Positions 43,942 to 52,060 of a stretch of 64,000 nt of DNA are shown one piece after another. Numbering within the stretch: position 1 is the first letter of the stretch; each line of letters begins with the position of its first letter. This stretch comes from Tenacibaculum haliotis (lineage in GTDB: Bacteria; Bacteroidota; Bacteroidia; Flavobacteriales; Flavobacteriaceae): assembly GCF_025215075.1 (NCBI RefSeq), contig NZ_JAOBTH010000027.1, positions 310,001-374,000 on the forward strand. The letters run 5' to 3'. A model generated the notes under the pieces. That model searched no databases and was not told where the DNA came from. It saw only the letters and a program-made list of their open reading frames with translations. A program made the position numbers and the translations under genes.

Positions 43942-44913
43942 TTGGACATACTACAATATCAGTCAGACTTTTTATCTTACCTAGATTCTAAAAAAACTAT
44001 AAAGGAACCGAAAAACCTTTATGAACCTATCGACTACATTCTTCAAATAGGCGGAAAAAGAATTAGACCCATATTAACTCTTATTGCTGCTGATATTTTC
44101 TCTGGAGACTATAAGAAAGCAATGCCTGCTGCTTTAGCTGTTGAAGTTTTTCATAACTTTACATTAGTGCATGATGACATTATGGATGATGCTCCTTTAA
44201 GAAGAGGTCATGAAACCGTTCATGAAAAGTGGGATATTAATAGGGGTATTTTATCTGGTGATGCAATGCTAATACTCGCTTATCAATATTTTGAAAACTA
44301 CGAACCTACAGTTTTTCAAAAATTAGCACAATTATTTAGCAAAACTGCCCTTGAAGTTTGTGACGGACAACAATTAGATGTTGATTTTGAGACAAGAAAC
44401 GACGTTACTATTGAGGAGTATATTAAAATGATTACCTTAAAAACGTCTGTTTTAGTTGCTGCCGCATTAAAAATGGGAGCTATTGTAGCCGAAGTTAATG
44501 ATGACCAAGCAGAGCATTTATATAATTACGGATTAAACTTAGGAATTGCTTTTCAATTACAAGATGATTATTTAGACACCTACGGAAATCCAGAAACTTT
44601 TGGAAAGCAAGTTGGTGGTGATATCATCGAAAACAAGAAAACTTTTCTTTATTTAAAGGCTTTAGAAGTAGCAAATGACGATGACAAAAAGAAATTAAGT
44701 GCTCTTTACAATGAAAAACAAGAAAATATTTCAACAAAAATAAGTACTGTTTCCGCTATTTTTTCAAAAAACAACATCCCCAAATTTACGCACGAACTTA
44801 TTGAGTACTATACAAATAAGTCTTTCGAAAGTTTAGCACACTTAAACATTTCTAATCAAGCCAAAGAAGGCTTGCGTTTGTTCGGTGAAAATTTAATGAG
44901 CAGAAAAGTATAA
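43942..44913 (+). CDS. Trans-polyprenyl diphosphate synthase
   Basis: Condenses isopentenyl diphosphate with allylic diphosphates to make the quinone side chain or a geranylgeranyl-type product. In 323 residues: G-G-K-R-I-R-P near 37-43, first Asp-rich motif D-D-I-M-D at 78-82 with R-R-G-H, and second motif Q-L-Q-D-D-Y-L-D. The residues before the first motif (F-H-N-F-T-L-V-H) do not settle chain length for me. The start codon is TTG. It is divergent from tetR. Confidence 0.9.
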   Translation: MDILQYQSDFLSYLDSKKTIKEPKNLYEPIDYILQIGGKRIRPILTLIAADIFSGDYKKAMPAALAVEVFHNFTLVHDDIMDDAPLRRGHETVHEKWDINRGILSGDAMLILAYQYFENYEPTVFQKLAQLFSKTALEVCDGQQLDVDFETRNDVTIEEYIKMITLKTSVLVAAALKMGAIVAEVNDDQAEHLYNYGLNLGIAFQLQDDYLDTYGNPETFGKQVGGDIIENKKTFLYLKALEVANDDDKKKLSALYNEKQENISTKISTVSAIFSKNNIPKFTHELIEYYTNKSFESLAHLNISNQAKEGLRLFGENLMSRKV

Positions 44914-44941
44914 AAAAAGTTTTTTTATTTAAAAAAGTTAC

Positions 44942-44949
44942 TATTTTTG
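44942..44949 (+). promoter_or_regulatory. Predicted -7 box of the tRNA gene
   Basis: TATTTTTG followed by C, 16 bp before the mature tRNA 5' end. It gives the tRNA its own promoter behind the polyprenyl synthase gene, which has no clear terminator. Confidence 0.5.
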
Positions 44950-44965
44950 CAGTCCTAATTTAACC

Positions 44966-45039
44966 GGTCCTATAGCTCAGTTGGTTAGAGCACCTGACTC
45001 ATAATCAGGTGGTCCGAGGTTCGAGTCCTCGTGGGACCA
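44966..45039 (+). tRNA. tRNA with CAT anticodon (Ile2 or elongator Met)
   Basis: A 74-nt cloverleaf. Acceptor stem GGTCCTA/TGGGACC, D-arm GCTC...GAGC, anticodon stem CCTGA/TCAGG with loop CTCATAA (anticodon CAT), variable loop TGGTC, T-arm CGAGG-TTCGAGT-CCTCG, discriminator A. CCA is not encoded. A D-loop of this kind and an internal position fit an elongator tRNA, not the initiator. The acceptor pairs C4-G69 and C5-G68 are the determinants TilS uses on E. coli tRNA-Ile2, so lysidine-modified tRNA-Ile (AUA) is a real option beside tRNA-Met. Confidence 0.95.
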
Positions 45040-45050
45040 CGTTTAAATTC

Positions 45051-45076
45051 AACCACTTACAGCAATGTAAGTGGTT
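45051..45076. terminator. Bidirectional terminator between the tRNA and ribE
   Basis: AACCACTTACA (45051-45061) pairs with TGTAAGTGGTT (45066-45076) around GCAA, followed by TTTTATTTT. It lies 11 bp after the tRNA and next to the convergent ribE stop. Confidence 0.8.
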
Positions 45077-45078
45077 TT

Positions 45079-45666
45079 TTATTTTAATTGAGTTAATCTT
45101 GCTACATATTTACCAATCACATCAAACTCAAGATTAATCTTACTACCAATAGTAAAGTTCTTAAAAGTAGTATGCGCCAATGTATAAGGTATAATCGCAA
45201 CACTGAATTCATCTTTCTGAGAATTCACTACTGTTAAACTTACTCCGTTTACAGTAATAGACCCTTTTTCAATAGTTACATTATCACCATCAAAATCATA
45301 AGAAAAAGTAAAAACCGTGCTCCCATCTTCATCCTTAATGTTTTTACATACCCCAGTTCTATCAACATGCCCCTGTACGATATGACCATCTAAACGAGCA
45401 CCTAATTTCATTGCTCGTTCTAAATTAACTTCATTTCCTTCTTTTAAATTTCCTATATTAGTTTTATCCAGTGTTTCTTTAATTGCTGTAACAGTATATT
45501 CATCATCAACAATATTAACTACTGTTAAACAAACACCATTATGAGCCACACTCTGATCTATTTTTAATTCACCAGTAATATCACTAGCAACAGTAATATG
45601 TAAGTTTTCTTTATCTCTTGTGATTCTTTTTACAATTCCAAGAGTTTCAATTATTCCCGTAAACAT
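45079..45666 (-). CDS. ribE: Riboflavin synthase alpha chain
   Basis: Dismutates two lumazine molecules to riboflavin. The 195 residues form two homologous barrels; the N terminus M-F-T-G-I-I-E-T-L-G is diagnostic, with repeated half motifs V-A-H-N-G-V-C-L-T-V and I-T-V-N-G-V-S-L-T-V (lumazine binding) and G-H-I-V-Q-G-H-V-D in between. No FMN riboswitch-like leader is present, because the predicted transcript start is only about 25 nt upstream. Confidence 0.95.
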   Translation of the reverse strand: MFTGIIETLGIVKRITRDKENLHITVASDITGELKIDQSVAHNGVCLTVVNIVDDEYTVTAIKETLDKTNIGNLKEGNEVNLERAMKLGARLDGHIVQGHVDRTGVCKNIKDEDGSTVFTFSYDFDGDNVTIEKGSITVNGVSLTVVNSQKDEFSVAIIPYTLAHTTFKNFTIGSKINLEFDVIGKYVARLTQLK

Positions 45667-45681
45667 TCTCTAAATTTTAAT

Positions 45682-45689
45682 TACTTTTG
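45682..45689 (+). promoter_or_regulatory. Predicted -7 box of pdxA
   Basis: TACTTTTG matches the consensus, 39 bp before the ATG at 45729. It lies 7 bp from the opposing ribE -7 box. Confidence 0.5.
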
Positions 45690-45696
45690 TTAACAT

Positions 45697-45704
45697 CAAA
45701 AATA
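45697..45704 (-). promoter_or_regulatory. Predicted -7 box of ribE
   Basis: The minus strand reads TATTTTTG, 30 bp before the ribE ATG. The two predicted start sites (about 45691 leftward and 45696 rightward) almost coincide. Confidence 0.5.
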
Positions 45705-45728
45705 CAACTTTTACGTACGAAAGTAACT

Positions 45729-46763
45729 ATGGATACTACAAACAAAATTATTGTTGGAATTTCAGTTGGAGATATAAACGGAATTGGAATTGAAATTATT
45801 TTAAAGACTTTTGAAGACAAGCGTATGCTTGAGTTTTGTACTCCTGTTATATTTGCTTCAACAAGATTGATTTCTTACCACAAGAAAAACTTGAAATTAA
45901 ATACTAATATTCAAGGTATTAATTCGATTGATAAAATTTCGCATGACAAAATCAACTTAATGAATTCTTGGAATGAAGAAGTTAAGATTGAAATAGGAAA
46001 AACCACTGAAATAGGCGGTAAATTTGCTTATAAATCACTTGAAGCTGCTACAAAAGCTCTTAAAAACAATCATATTGATGTTTTACTTACTGCACCAATA
46101 AGCAAAGAAAACATTCAATCTGAAGACTTTAATTTCCCTGGACACACAGAATATCTAGAACAAAACTTAGACGGCAAGAGTTTAATGGTTTTAATGACTG
46201 ATGAATTACGAATCGGTTTAATTACAGGTCATATTCCCATTTCTGAAGTAGCACAAACAATTACTCCAGAATTAATTAAAGAGAAAGTTGAAATTATGCA
46301 CGCTTCATTAAAGCAAGATTTTAGCATTAGCAAACCTAAAATTGCCATATTAGGACTAAACCCTCATTGTGGTGATAACGGAATTATAGGAAGCGAAGAT
46401 GATAAAATTACACGCCCGGTAATTGCCGAAATTAAAGAATCTGGAAAGTTAGTTTTCGGGCCTTATGCCGCTGACGGGTTTTTCGGATCTCAAACTTATA
46501 AACAGTTTGATGGTGTTTTAGCAATGTATCATGACCAAGGACTCGCTCCTTTTAAAACGCTATCTTTTGGTAACGGTGTAAATTTCACTGCTGGATTAAA
46601 CAAAGTAAGAACCTCACCTGATCATGGAACAGGTTTCGATATTGCTGGTAAAAACAAAGCAAATCCTTCGTCATTCAAAGAAGCTTTATTCACCTCATTA
46701 CAAATATTTAAGAACCGAAAACAACATATAGAACTAACAAAAAACATACTAAAAGTTAAATAG
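45729..46763 (+). CDS. pdxA: 4-hydroxythreonine-4-phosphate dehydrogenase
   Basis: NAD- and metal-dependent step of pyridoxal phosphate synthesis in the DXP-dependent route. The 344 residues start at the ATG 45729; a TTG frame opening at 45687 overlaps the promoter. Family stretches: I-S-V-G-D-I-N-G-I-G-I-E near the N terminus, L-L-T-A-P-I-S-K-E, F-P-G-H-T-E-Y-L, L-N-P-H-C-G-D and Y-H-D-Q-G-L-A-P-F-K, which hold the metal-binding His/Asp residues. The position near ribE groups two cofactor-synthesis genes. Confidence 0.94.
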   Translation: MDTTNKIIVGISVGDINGIGIEIILKTFEDKRMLEFCTPVIFASTRLISYHKKNLKLNTNIQGINSIDKISHDKINLMNSWNEEVKIEIGKTTEIGGKFAYKSLEAATKALKNNHIDVLLTAPISKENIQSEDFNFPGHTEYLEQNLDGKSLMVLMTDELRIGLITGHIPISEVAQTITPELIKEKVEIMHASLKQDFSISKPKIAILGLNPHCGDNGIIGSEDDKITRPVIAEIKESGKLVFGPYAADGFFGSQTYKQFDGVLAMYHDQGLAPFKTLSFGNGVNFTAGLNKVRTSPDHGTGFDIAGKNKANPSSFKEALFTSLQIFKNRKQHIELTKNILKVK

Positions 46764-46805
46764 TATTTTTTTTAACGTAAAATATAAAAATATAAACATT
46801 TTTTA

Positions 46806-46813
46806 TATCTTTG
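46806..46813 (+). promoter_or_regulatory. Predicted -7 box of the DUF177-rpmF operon
   Basis: TATCTTTG followed by C, 22 bp before the ATG at 46836. No -33 TTG is visible. Confidence 0.55.
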
Positions 46814-46835
46814 CACGCTCAAATTGATCTTACAG

Positions 46836-47372
46836 ATGAAAGACATAAAAGAATTCAATATACCTTTTGTAGGTTTAAAAGAAGGAAGTCATTTATTTCA
46901 ATATCAAATTGAAGAAAAGTTCTTTGAAGCATTTCAGTTTGATGAATTTAACGACACAAACCTAACCGCGGATATTAATTTTGTAAAAAAAAGCACCTTA
47001 TTCGAGCTTACTTTTACAATAAAAGGTACTGTAAACGTACCTTGCGATACCACTGGAGAACCATTTGATTTAGAAATTGATGGTGTTTTAGATTTAATTG
47101 TTAAATTTGGCACTGAATATAATGACGAACATGATGAAATTTTAATACTTCCGCATGAAGTATATGAAATGAACGTTGCTCAATATATATATGAGTTAAT
47201 TGTCTTATCAGTTCCTAGTAAAAGAATTCATCCAGATGTTTTAAACGGCACAATGAAATCTGATGCTTTAGATAGATTAAACGAATTAAGAATAAACGAA
47301 GAAAAAACTGTTGAACAAACGTCAGCAGACCCAAGGTGGGATAAATTAAAGGATTTACTAACAGATAAATAA
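46836..47372 (+). CDS. DUF177 (YceD-like) protein
   Basis: 178 residues from the ATG at 46836. The centre [20 protein letters not shown] matches the DUF177 core, although the usual second Cys of C-x-x-C is Thr here. YceD proteins act in large-subunit rRNA processing, and in most bacteria the gene precedes rpmF, as here (8 bp gap). The C terminus ends D-P-R-W-D-K-L, typical of the Bacteroidota version. Confidence 0.87.
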   Translation: MKDIKEFNIPFVGLKEGSHLFQYQIEEKFFEAFQFDEFNDTNLTADINFVKKSTLFELTFTIKGTVNVPCDTTGEPFDLEIDGVLDLIVKFGTEYNDEHDEILILPHEVYEMNVAQYIYELIVLSVPSKRIHPDVLNGTMKSDALDRLNELRINEEKTVEQTSADPRWDKLKDLLTDK

Positions 47373-47380
47373 AACATAAA

Positions 47381-47575
47381 ATGGCACATCCAAAGAGAAA
47401 AATATCGAAAACTAGAAGAGATAAAAGAAGAACTCACTATAAAGCTTCTGTACCTCAAATAGCTGTTGATCCTACAACTGGAGAAGCTCATTTATACCAT
47501 AGAGCTCACTGGCACGAAGGTAAATTATACTACAGAGGTCAAGTAGTATTAGAAAATGCAGTTGCTGAGGCTTAA
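47381..47575 (+). CDS. rpmF: 50S ribosomal protein L32
   Basis: 64 residues starting [19 protein letters not shown], the L32 N-terminal signature (usually A-V-P-K-R-K). The zinc cysteines of many L32 proteins are absent, so this is a C-minus form. It lies between DUF177 and fabH, the conserved yceD-rpmF-fabH order, and has a terminator behind it. Confidence 0.95.
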   Translation: MAHPKRKISKTRRDKRRTHYKASVPQIAVDPTTGEAHLYHRAHWHEGKLYYRGQVVLENAVAEA

Positions 47576-47594
47576 AAACTAGCTCTCATAAAAC

Positions 47595-47623
47595 AAAAAA
47601 ACCCTCTATTTGAGGGTTTTTTT
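47595..47623 (+). terminator. Rho-independent terminator after rpmF
   Basis: AAAAAAACCCTC (47595-47606) pairs with GAGGGTTTTTTT (47612-47623) around TATTT, 20 bp after the rpmF stop. It separates the ribosomal pair from fabH. Confidence 0.88.
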
Positions 47624-47688
47624 GTGTTTTTGCGTTAAAAATTATTTTTTTTGATGTTTTTTCTTTAAAAAAGTGAAATAATTTTCAG

Positions 47689-47696
47689 TACTTTTG
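47689..47696 (+). promoter_or_regulatory. Predicted -7 box of fabH
   Basis: TACTTTTG, 30 bp before the ATG at 47727. It overlaps the longer frame's opening codon, which supports the shorter FabH start. Confidence 0.5.
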
Positions 47697-47726
47697 AAAA
47701 CTGGTTTTACCACAAAACAAACAATT

Positions 47727-48722
47727 ATGACTAAAATAACTGCAGCGATTTCCGCAGTAGGAAAATTTGTTCCTGAATACATTTTAACAAATGAGGAACT
47801 AGCAACAATGGTAGATACTAATGATGAATGGATCACTAGTAGAACGGGAATCAAAGAAAGAAGAATTCTGAAAGGCGAAGGCAAAGGAACTTCTTTTATG
47901 GCGATTAAAGCAGCTGAAGATTTACTTCAAAAATCAAAAATAGACCCTAAAGATATTGATTTAGTACTAGTTGCTACTGCAACACCCGACATGCTTGTTG
48001 CCTCAACCGCGGCCTACACTGCTTCTCAAATAGGAGCTGTAAATGCTTTTTCTTACGATTTACAAGCAGCATGCTCTAGTTTTTTATTCGGAATGTCTAC
48101 GGCTGCTAAGTATATAGAAAGCGGTCGTTATAAAAAAGTATTACTAATTGGAGCCGATAAAATGTCCTCAATTATCGATTATACGGATAGAGCAACATGT
48201 ATCATTTTTGGTGATGGAGCTGGAGCTGTATTATTCGAACCAAATACTGATGGTTTAGGCTTACAAGATGAATACCTAAGAAGTGATGGTGTTGGTAGAG
48301 AGTTTCTTAAAATTGAAGCTGGAGGTTCTATTTTACCTACTTCTGAAGAAACACTTAAAAACGGACAACATTTCGTACATCAAGAAGGAAAAAGTGTTTT
48401 TAAATACGCAGTTTCTAACATGGCAGATGTTTCAGAAAAAATGCTTACCCGAAATAATCTTTCGAAAGACGATATTGACTGGTTAGTTCCGCACCAAGCA
48501 AACAACCGAATTATCGAAGCTACAGCAAATAGAGTTGGTTTAGAATCTGAAAAAGTAATGGTAAACATCCATAAATATGGAAACACCACTTCAGCTACTT
48601 TACCTTTATTAATTGCTGACTATGAAAAGGATTTGAAAAAAGGAAATAACTTAATTTTTGCAGCATTTGGTGGAGGCTTCACATGGGGAGCTATCTATTT
48701 AAAATGGGCATACAATTCATAA
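47727..48722 (+). CDS. fabH: Beta-ketoacyl-ACP synthase III
   Basis: Starts fatty acid synthesis by condensing an acyl-CoA primer with malonyl-ACP. The 331 residues from 47727 fit the family. The catalytic triad is visible: Cys116 in Q-A-A-C-S-S-F, His in V-P-H-Q-A-N-N-R-I, and Asn in H-K-Y-G-N-T-T-S-A. The N terminus I-S-A-V-G-K-F-V-P and D-T-N-D-E-W-I-T-S-R-T-G-I are typical. It is followed by accB and accC, which supply malonyl-CoA. Confidence 0.96.
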   Translation: MTKITAAISAVGKFVPEYILTNEELATMVDTNDEWITSRTGIKERRILKGEGKGTSFMAIKAAEDLLQKSKIDPKDIDLVLVATATPDMLVASTAAYTASQIGAVNAFSYDLQAACSSFLFGMSTAAKYIESGRYKKVLLIGADKMSSIIDYTDRATCIIFGDGAGAVLFEPNTDGLGLQDEYLRSDGVGREFLKIEAGGSILPTSEETLKNGQHFVHQEGKSVFKYAVSNMADVSEKMLTRNNLSKDDIDWLVPHQANNRIIEATANRVGLESEKVMVNIHKYGNTTSATLPLLIADYEKDLKKGNNLIFAAFGGGFTWGAIYLKWAYNS

Positions 48723-48748
48723 AAAACCAAACAACTAAAATTAGGAAT

Positions 48749-49231
48749 ATGGATATTAAAGAAATTCAAAATCTTATAAAATTTGTAGCAAAGTCAGGCG
48801 CAAGTGAAGTAAAGTTAGAAATGGAAGATATTAAAATCACCATTAAAACTGGAAGCGAAACTCCTGAAACTACAATTATTCAGACAGCTGCCCCAATGGG
48901 TGTAGCTCCTCAAATGATGGCGCAACCTCCTGTAGCAGCAGCTCCAACAGCTCCTTCAAATGATAATTCAAGTGCTGAAGAAGATTCTAAATACATTACA
49001 ATCAACTCTCCAATTATTGGAACTTTCTACAGAAAACCATCTCCAGACAAGCCAAACTTTGCAGAGGTAGGTAGTGAAGTAAAAGTAGGTGATACTGTTT
49101 GTGTTATTGAAGCAATGAAATTATTTAACGAAATTGAATCTGAAATTTCAGGGAAAATCGTTAAAGTATTAGTAGATGATTCTTCTCCTGTAGAATTTGA
49201 TCAACCATTATTTTTAGTAGATCCATCTTAA
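48749..49231 (+). CDS. accB: Acetyl-CoA carboxylase biotin carboxyl carrier protein
   Basis: Carries biotin between the carboxylase and carboxyltransferase of acetyl-CoA carboxylase. 160 residues from 48749: an N-terminal domain (M-D-I-K-E-I-Q-N-L-I-K-F-V), a flexible Ala/Pro-rich linker (about 48-75) and a C-terminal biotinyl domain with E-A-M-K-L-F-N-E-I where Lys124 is biotinylated. The longer frame to 48683 runs into fabH and is not family-like. A hairpin separates it from accC. Confidence 0.95.
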   Translation: MDIKEIQNLIKFVAKSGASEVKLEMEDIKITIKTGSETPETTIIQTAAPMGVAPQMMAQPPVAAAPTAPSNDNSSAEEDSKYITINSPIIGTFYRKPSPDKPNFAEVGSEVKVGDTVCVIEAMKLFNEIESEISGKIVKVLVDDSSPVEFDQPLFLVDPS

Positions 49232-49241
49232 ATAATATAGC

Positions 49242-49276
49242 ACTCCAAATAAAAGTAAACACTTCATATTTGGAGT
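49242..49276 (+). terminator. Hairpin between accB and accC (attenuator candidate)
   Basis: ACTCCAAAT (49242-49250) is exactly complementary to ATTTGGAGT (49268-49276) with a 17-nt loop, followed by TTTTAAAATTTTT. It lies 11 bp after the accB stop and 20 bp before accC. The loop is long and the T run broken, so partial termination is more likely than full. Confidence 0.55.
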
Positions 49277-49295
49277 TTTAAAATTTTTAGAACGT

Positions 49296-50636
49296 ATGTT
49301 TAAAAAGATATTAATTGCCAATAGAGGTGAAATTGCGCTACGCGTAATTAGAACCTGTAAAGAAATGGGAATAAAAACTGTTGCTGTTTATTCTAAAGCA
49401 GATACAGAAAGCTTACATGTAAGATTTGCCGATGAAGCAGTTTGTATTGGACCAGCACCAAGTAATGAATCTTATTTAAAAATGGATCGCATCATTGCTG
49501 CTGCAGAAATTACAAATGCTGATGCTATTCACCCTGGATATGGTTTCTTGTCAGAAAACGCTAAGTTTTCTAAATTATGTGATGAACATGATATAAAATT
49601 CATTGGAGCTTCACCTGAAATGATTGACCGTATGGGAGATAAAGCAAATGCTAAATCGACCATGATATCTGCTGGAGTACCATGTGTACCTGGTAGCGAA
49701 GGTGTTATAGAAACTTTTGAGGCTTGTGAAAAAACAGCCATAGAAACTGGCTACCCTGTAATGCTAAAAGCATCAGCTGGTGGTGGTGGAAAAGGAATGC
49801 GTGCTGTATGGAAACCTGAAGATTTAAAAGAAGCGTGGGATTCTGCACGTCAAGAATCAAAAGCAGCCTTTGGTAACGATGATATGTATATGGAAAAGCT
49901 TATTGAAGAGCCTCGTCATATTGAAATTCAAATCATTGGAGATTCTTACGGTAAAGCATGTCATTTATCAGAAAGAGACTGTTCAGTTCAACGTCGTCAT
50001 CAAAAATTAACAGAAGAAACACCTTCTCCGTTTATGACGGATGAGTTACGTACTAGAATGGGAGAAGCTGCTGTAAAAGCTGCTGAATACATTAAATACG
50101 AAGGTGCTGGAACTGTAGAGTTTTTAGTAGATAAACACCGTAACTTCTTCTTTATGGAGATGAATACGCGTATTCAAGTAGAGCATCCAATTACTGAAGA
50201 AGTCGTTGATTACGATTTAATTCGTGAGCAGATTTTAGTAGCTGCTGGGGTGCCTATTTCAGGTAAGAATTACTTACCTCAATTGCATTCTATTGAGTGT
50301 AGAATTAATGCAGAAGATCCTTTTAACGGATTTAGACCTGCACCTGGTAGAATTACTTCATACCATGCTCCAGGAGGTCATGGAGTTCGTATAGACACGC
50401 ATGTATATGCTGGTTATATGATTCCTTCTAATTACGATTCGATGATTTCAAAATTAATTGTAACTGCACAAACTCGTGAAGAAGCAATTAACAAAATGAA
50501 ACGTGCATTAGACGAATATGTAATTGAAGGTGTTAAAACAACAATTCCTTTTCATAGACAATTAATGGATCACCCTGATTATATTGCTGGTAATTATACC
50601 ACCAAATTCATGGAAGATTTTGAAATGAAAGCGTAA
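49296..50636 (+). CDS. accC: Acetyl-CoA carboxylase biotin carboxylase subunit
   Basis: ATP-dependent carboxylation of the biotin on AccB. 446 residues: [14 protein letters not shown] at the N terminus, [10 protein letters not shown], the ATP-grasp glycine loop [17 protein letters not shown], and [12 protein letters not shown] with the catalytic residues. Carboxyltransferase genes accA/accD are not nearby, as usual. A terminator follows. Confidence 0.97.
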   Translation: MFKKILIANRGEIALRVIRTCKEMGIKTVAVYSKADTESLHVRFADEAVCIGPAPSNESYLKMDRIIAAAEITNADAIHPGYGFLSENAKFSKLCDEHDIKFIGASPEMIDRMGDKANAKSTMISAGVPCVPGSEGVIETFEACEKTAIETGYPVMLKASAGGGGKGMRAVWKPEDLKEAWDSARQESKAAFGNDDMYMEKLIEEPRHIEIQIIGDSYGKACHLSERDCSVQRRHQKLTEETPSPFMTDELRTRMGEAAVKAAEYIKYEGAGTVEFLVDKHRNFFFMEMNTRIQVEHPITEEVVDYDLIREQILVAAGVPISGKNYLPQLHSIECRINAEDPFNGFRPAPGRITSYHAPGGHGVRIDTHVYAGYMIPSNYDSMISKLIVTAQTREEAINKMKRALDEYVIEGVKTTIPFHRQLMDHPDYIAGNYTTKFMEDFEMKA

Positions 50637-50641
50637 ATATT

Positions 50642-50678
50642 AAAAAGCCTACTATGTTTTAAAACTAGTAGGCTTTTT
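50642..50678 (+). terminator. Terminator after accC
   Basis: AAAAAGCCTACTA (50642-50654) pairs with TAGTAGGCTTTTT (50666-50678) with an 11-nt loop, 5 bp after the stop. Confidence 0.85.
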
Positions 50679-50710
50679 TTATTCTTTAATATAAAATAGA
50701 ATATTGTCTT

Positions 50711-51703
50711 CTATTTTTCGAAACTTGATTTCTCTGGTAATATACTCTCAAACGCATCACTTATATCTTGCATCACTTTATTGTAATTTCTGATATGTAT
50801 ATTATCATTTAAACAAACAAGCTTATATGTTTGTTCTTTAACTGCCTTAATAGCTTTTTTTGACTTAATGAGTAAAGGAAACATTTTTGTATCTTGATAC
50901 GTATTATATGGCACAAAATTCGAACTACATATTTGCCATGTTTTAAATAACTCAGGAGTATAATCATCATTACTTCTAAACCTATGCTCAGACATTTCAG
51001 TAAGTTCCTCATTACAATGCTTCCAAACATCTTCAAAAGTAGATTTTAAAAAAGGTTGTGCATTATGAGGAGTACGAAGTGTAATAAACTCATTATAATA
51101 CTTCAATAACTTTGTTAACCTTCCTCTCTTACCGTAAGACGGATCGTACCATTTTGCGTGATCTCTTTTAAAAACCTCCTTCTTATCAAAATGTTTATTG
51201 ATAAGTCGTATGTTGTTTTTAAGCATTTTTTCGAATTGAGAAATACCTGTGTTTTTTCTAAAAGTAGCAATATCTTTAGGTAGTCCTCCTTCAAAAAAAC
51301 GAGTCTCAGGAACAGTATTCGTAATAAAAAAATCATCATTAAAATACACAAATCGCTCTGACAAATCAGGAATTTTGTGCATGTAAATTTCTATTAAATT
51401 CGAATTAAAAACTGGTAAATACTGTTTTGGAATATAATCTGAATGACTTACCAAATTTATTTTAGGATGATTTTCATCTAACCACTCTGGTTTTTGACCA
51501 CTCGTAACAAAATGAATTTTTCGAACCCAAGGAGTAAATTTATCAATACCTCTAAACCAATATTTTAAAAATCCATGATCACGAAAACGCGCTTCAGAAA
51601 GCTCATTCACTGAATTATCTATTTTATTAGAATACTTCGAAAATTCCTTAATCCATTTAGGATCATCCATATCAACCCAAGTAACCACAAAATCTATCCC
51701 CAT
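50711..51703 (-). CDS. Stealth-family sugar-phosphate transferase
   Basis: 330 residues, cytosolic. The N terminus I-D-F-V-V-T-W-V-D is Stealth conserved region 1. Region 2 follows with R-F-R-D-H-G, L-K-Y-W-F-R-G-I, P-W-V-R-K-I-H-F-V-T-S-G-Q, L-P-V-F-N-S-N-L-I-E and R-F-V-Y-F-N-D-D-F-F. Stealth proteins transfer hexose-1-phosphate, building phosphodiester-linked capsule or cell-surface glycans, and are related to human GlcNAc-1-phosphotransferase. It stands alone: no glycosyltransferase, flippase or capsule-export gene is adjacent, so the glycan locus must be elsewhere. Confidence 0.88.
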   Translation of the reverse strand: MGIDFVVTWVDMDDPKWIKEFSKYSNKIDNSVNELSEARFRDHGFLKYWFRGIDKFTPWVRKIHFVTSGQKPEWLDENHPKINLVSHSDYIPKQYLPVFNSNLIEIYMHKIPDLSERFVYFNDDFFITNTVPETRFFEGGLPKDIATFRKNTGISQFEKMLKNNIRLINKHFDKKEVFKRDHAKWYDPSYGKRGRLTKLLKYYNEFITLRTPHNAQPFLKSTFEDVWKHCNEELTEMSEHRFRSNDDYTPELFKTWQICSSNFVPYNTYQDTKMFPLLIKSKKAIKAVKEQTYKLVCLNDNIHIRNYNKVMQDISDAFESILPEKSSFEK

Positions 51704-52060
51704 CTTATTTATATAAAAATTAAACGAATCTGTATAAGATTCAAAAGTAAGTTATTTTCAATATAAACATAGTCATATTACCTAAGAATTACAGGTTATC
51801 CAATAATTCTATATCACTAAAATATTAACATTTCAATAAAATAAAAAAACTAACAGAGAACAATCATAAAGAAACAACGGGTTTACCAAAAATAAGCAGT
51901 GTTACAATTGTTACAAATAATGAGGAATTTTCCAGTACTTTTACAACGCTAAAAACAGTAGTGTTTTAATAACTAAATTAGGTGGCACAAACCAAAAGTG
52001 CATAGCAAACAGTATTGGTGGCTACTAAAATCATAATAGCATATATTAAAAAACTTTATA
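51704..52060. other. 357-bp intergenic region with inverted repeats and a possible structured leader
   Basis: No open frame here looks like a gene. Near the Stealth gene start lie two inverted repeats: GAATCT/AGATTC (51726-51742) and AGAATTA/TAATTCT (51785-51810). Further right, TACTTTTA at 51936-51943 is one base off the -7 consensus and would start a leader of about 110 nt before the first sulfur-transporter gene. In that leader GCAC (51985-51988) can pair with GTGC (51998-52001), GGT (51981-51983) with ACC (51991-51993), and TAGC (52003-52006) with GCTA (52021-52024). Confidence 0.4.

Noticed and set aside
45079..45704. FMN riboswitch controlling ribE
   Set aside because: The predicted leader is only about 25 nt, far too short for an FMN aptamer.
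51975..52030. Known riboswitch (SAM-II, cobalamin, TPP) before the YeeE pair
   Set aside because: None of the conserved cores of these classes can be lined up; only short pairings are visible, so I list it as an unassigned candidate leader.
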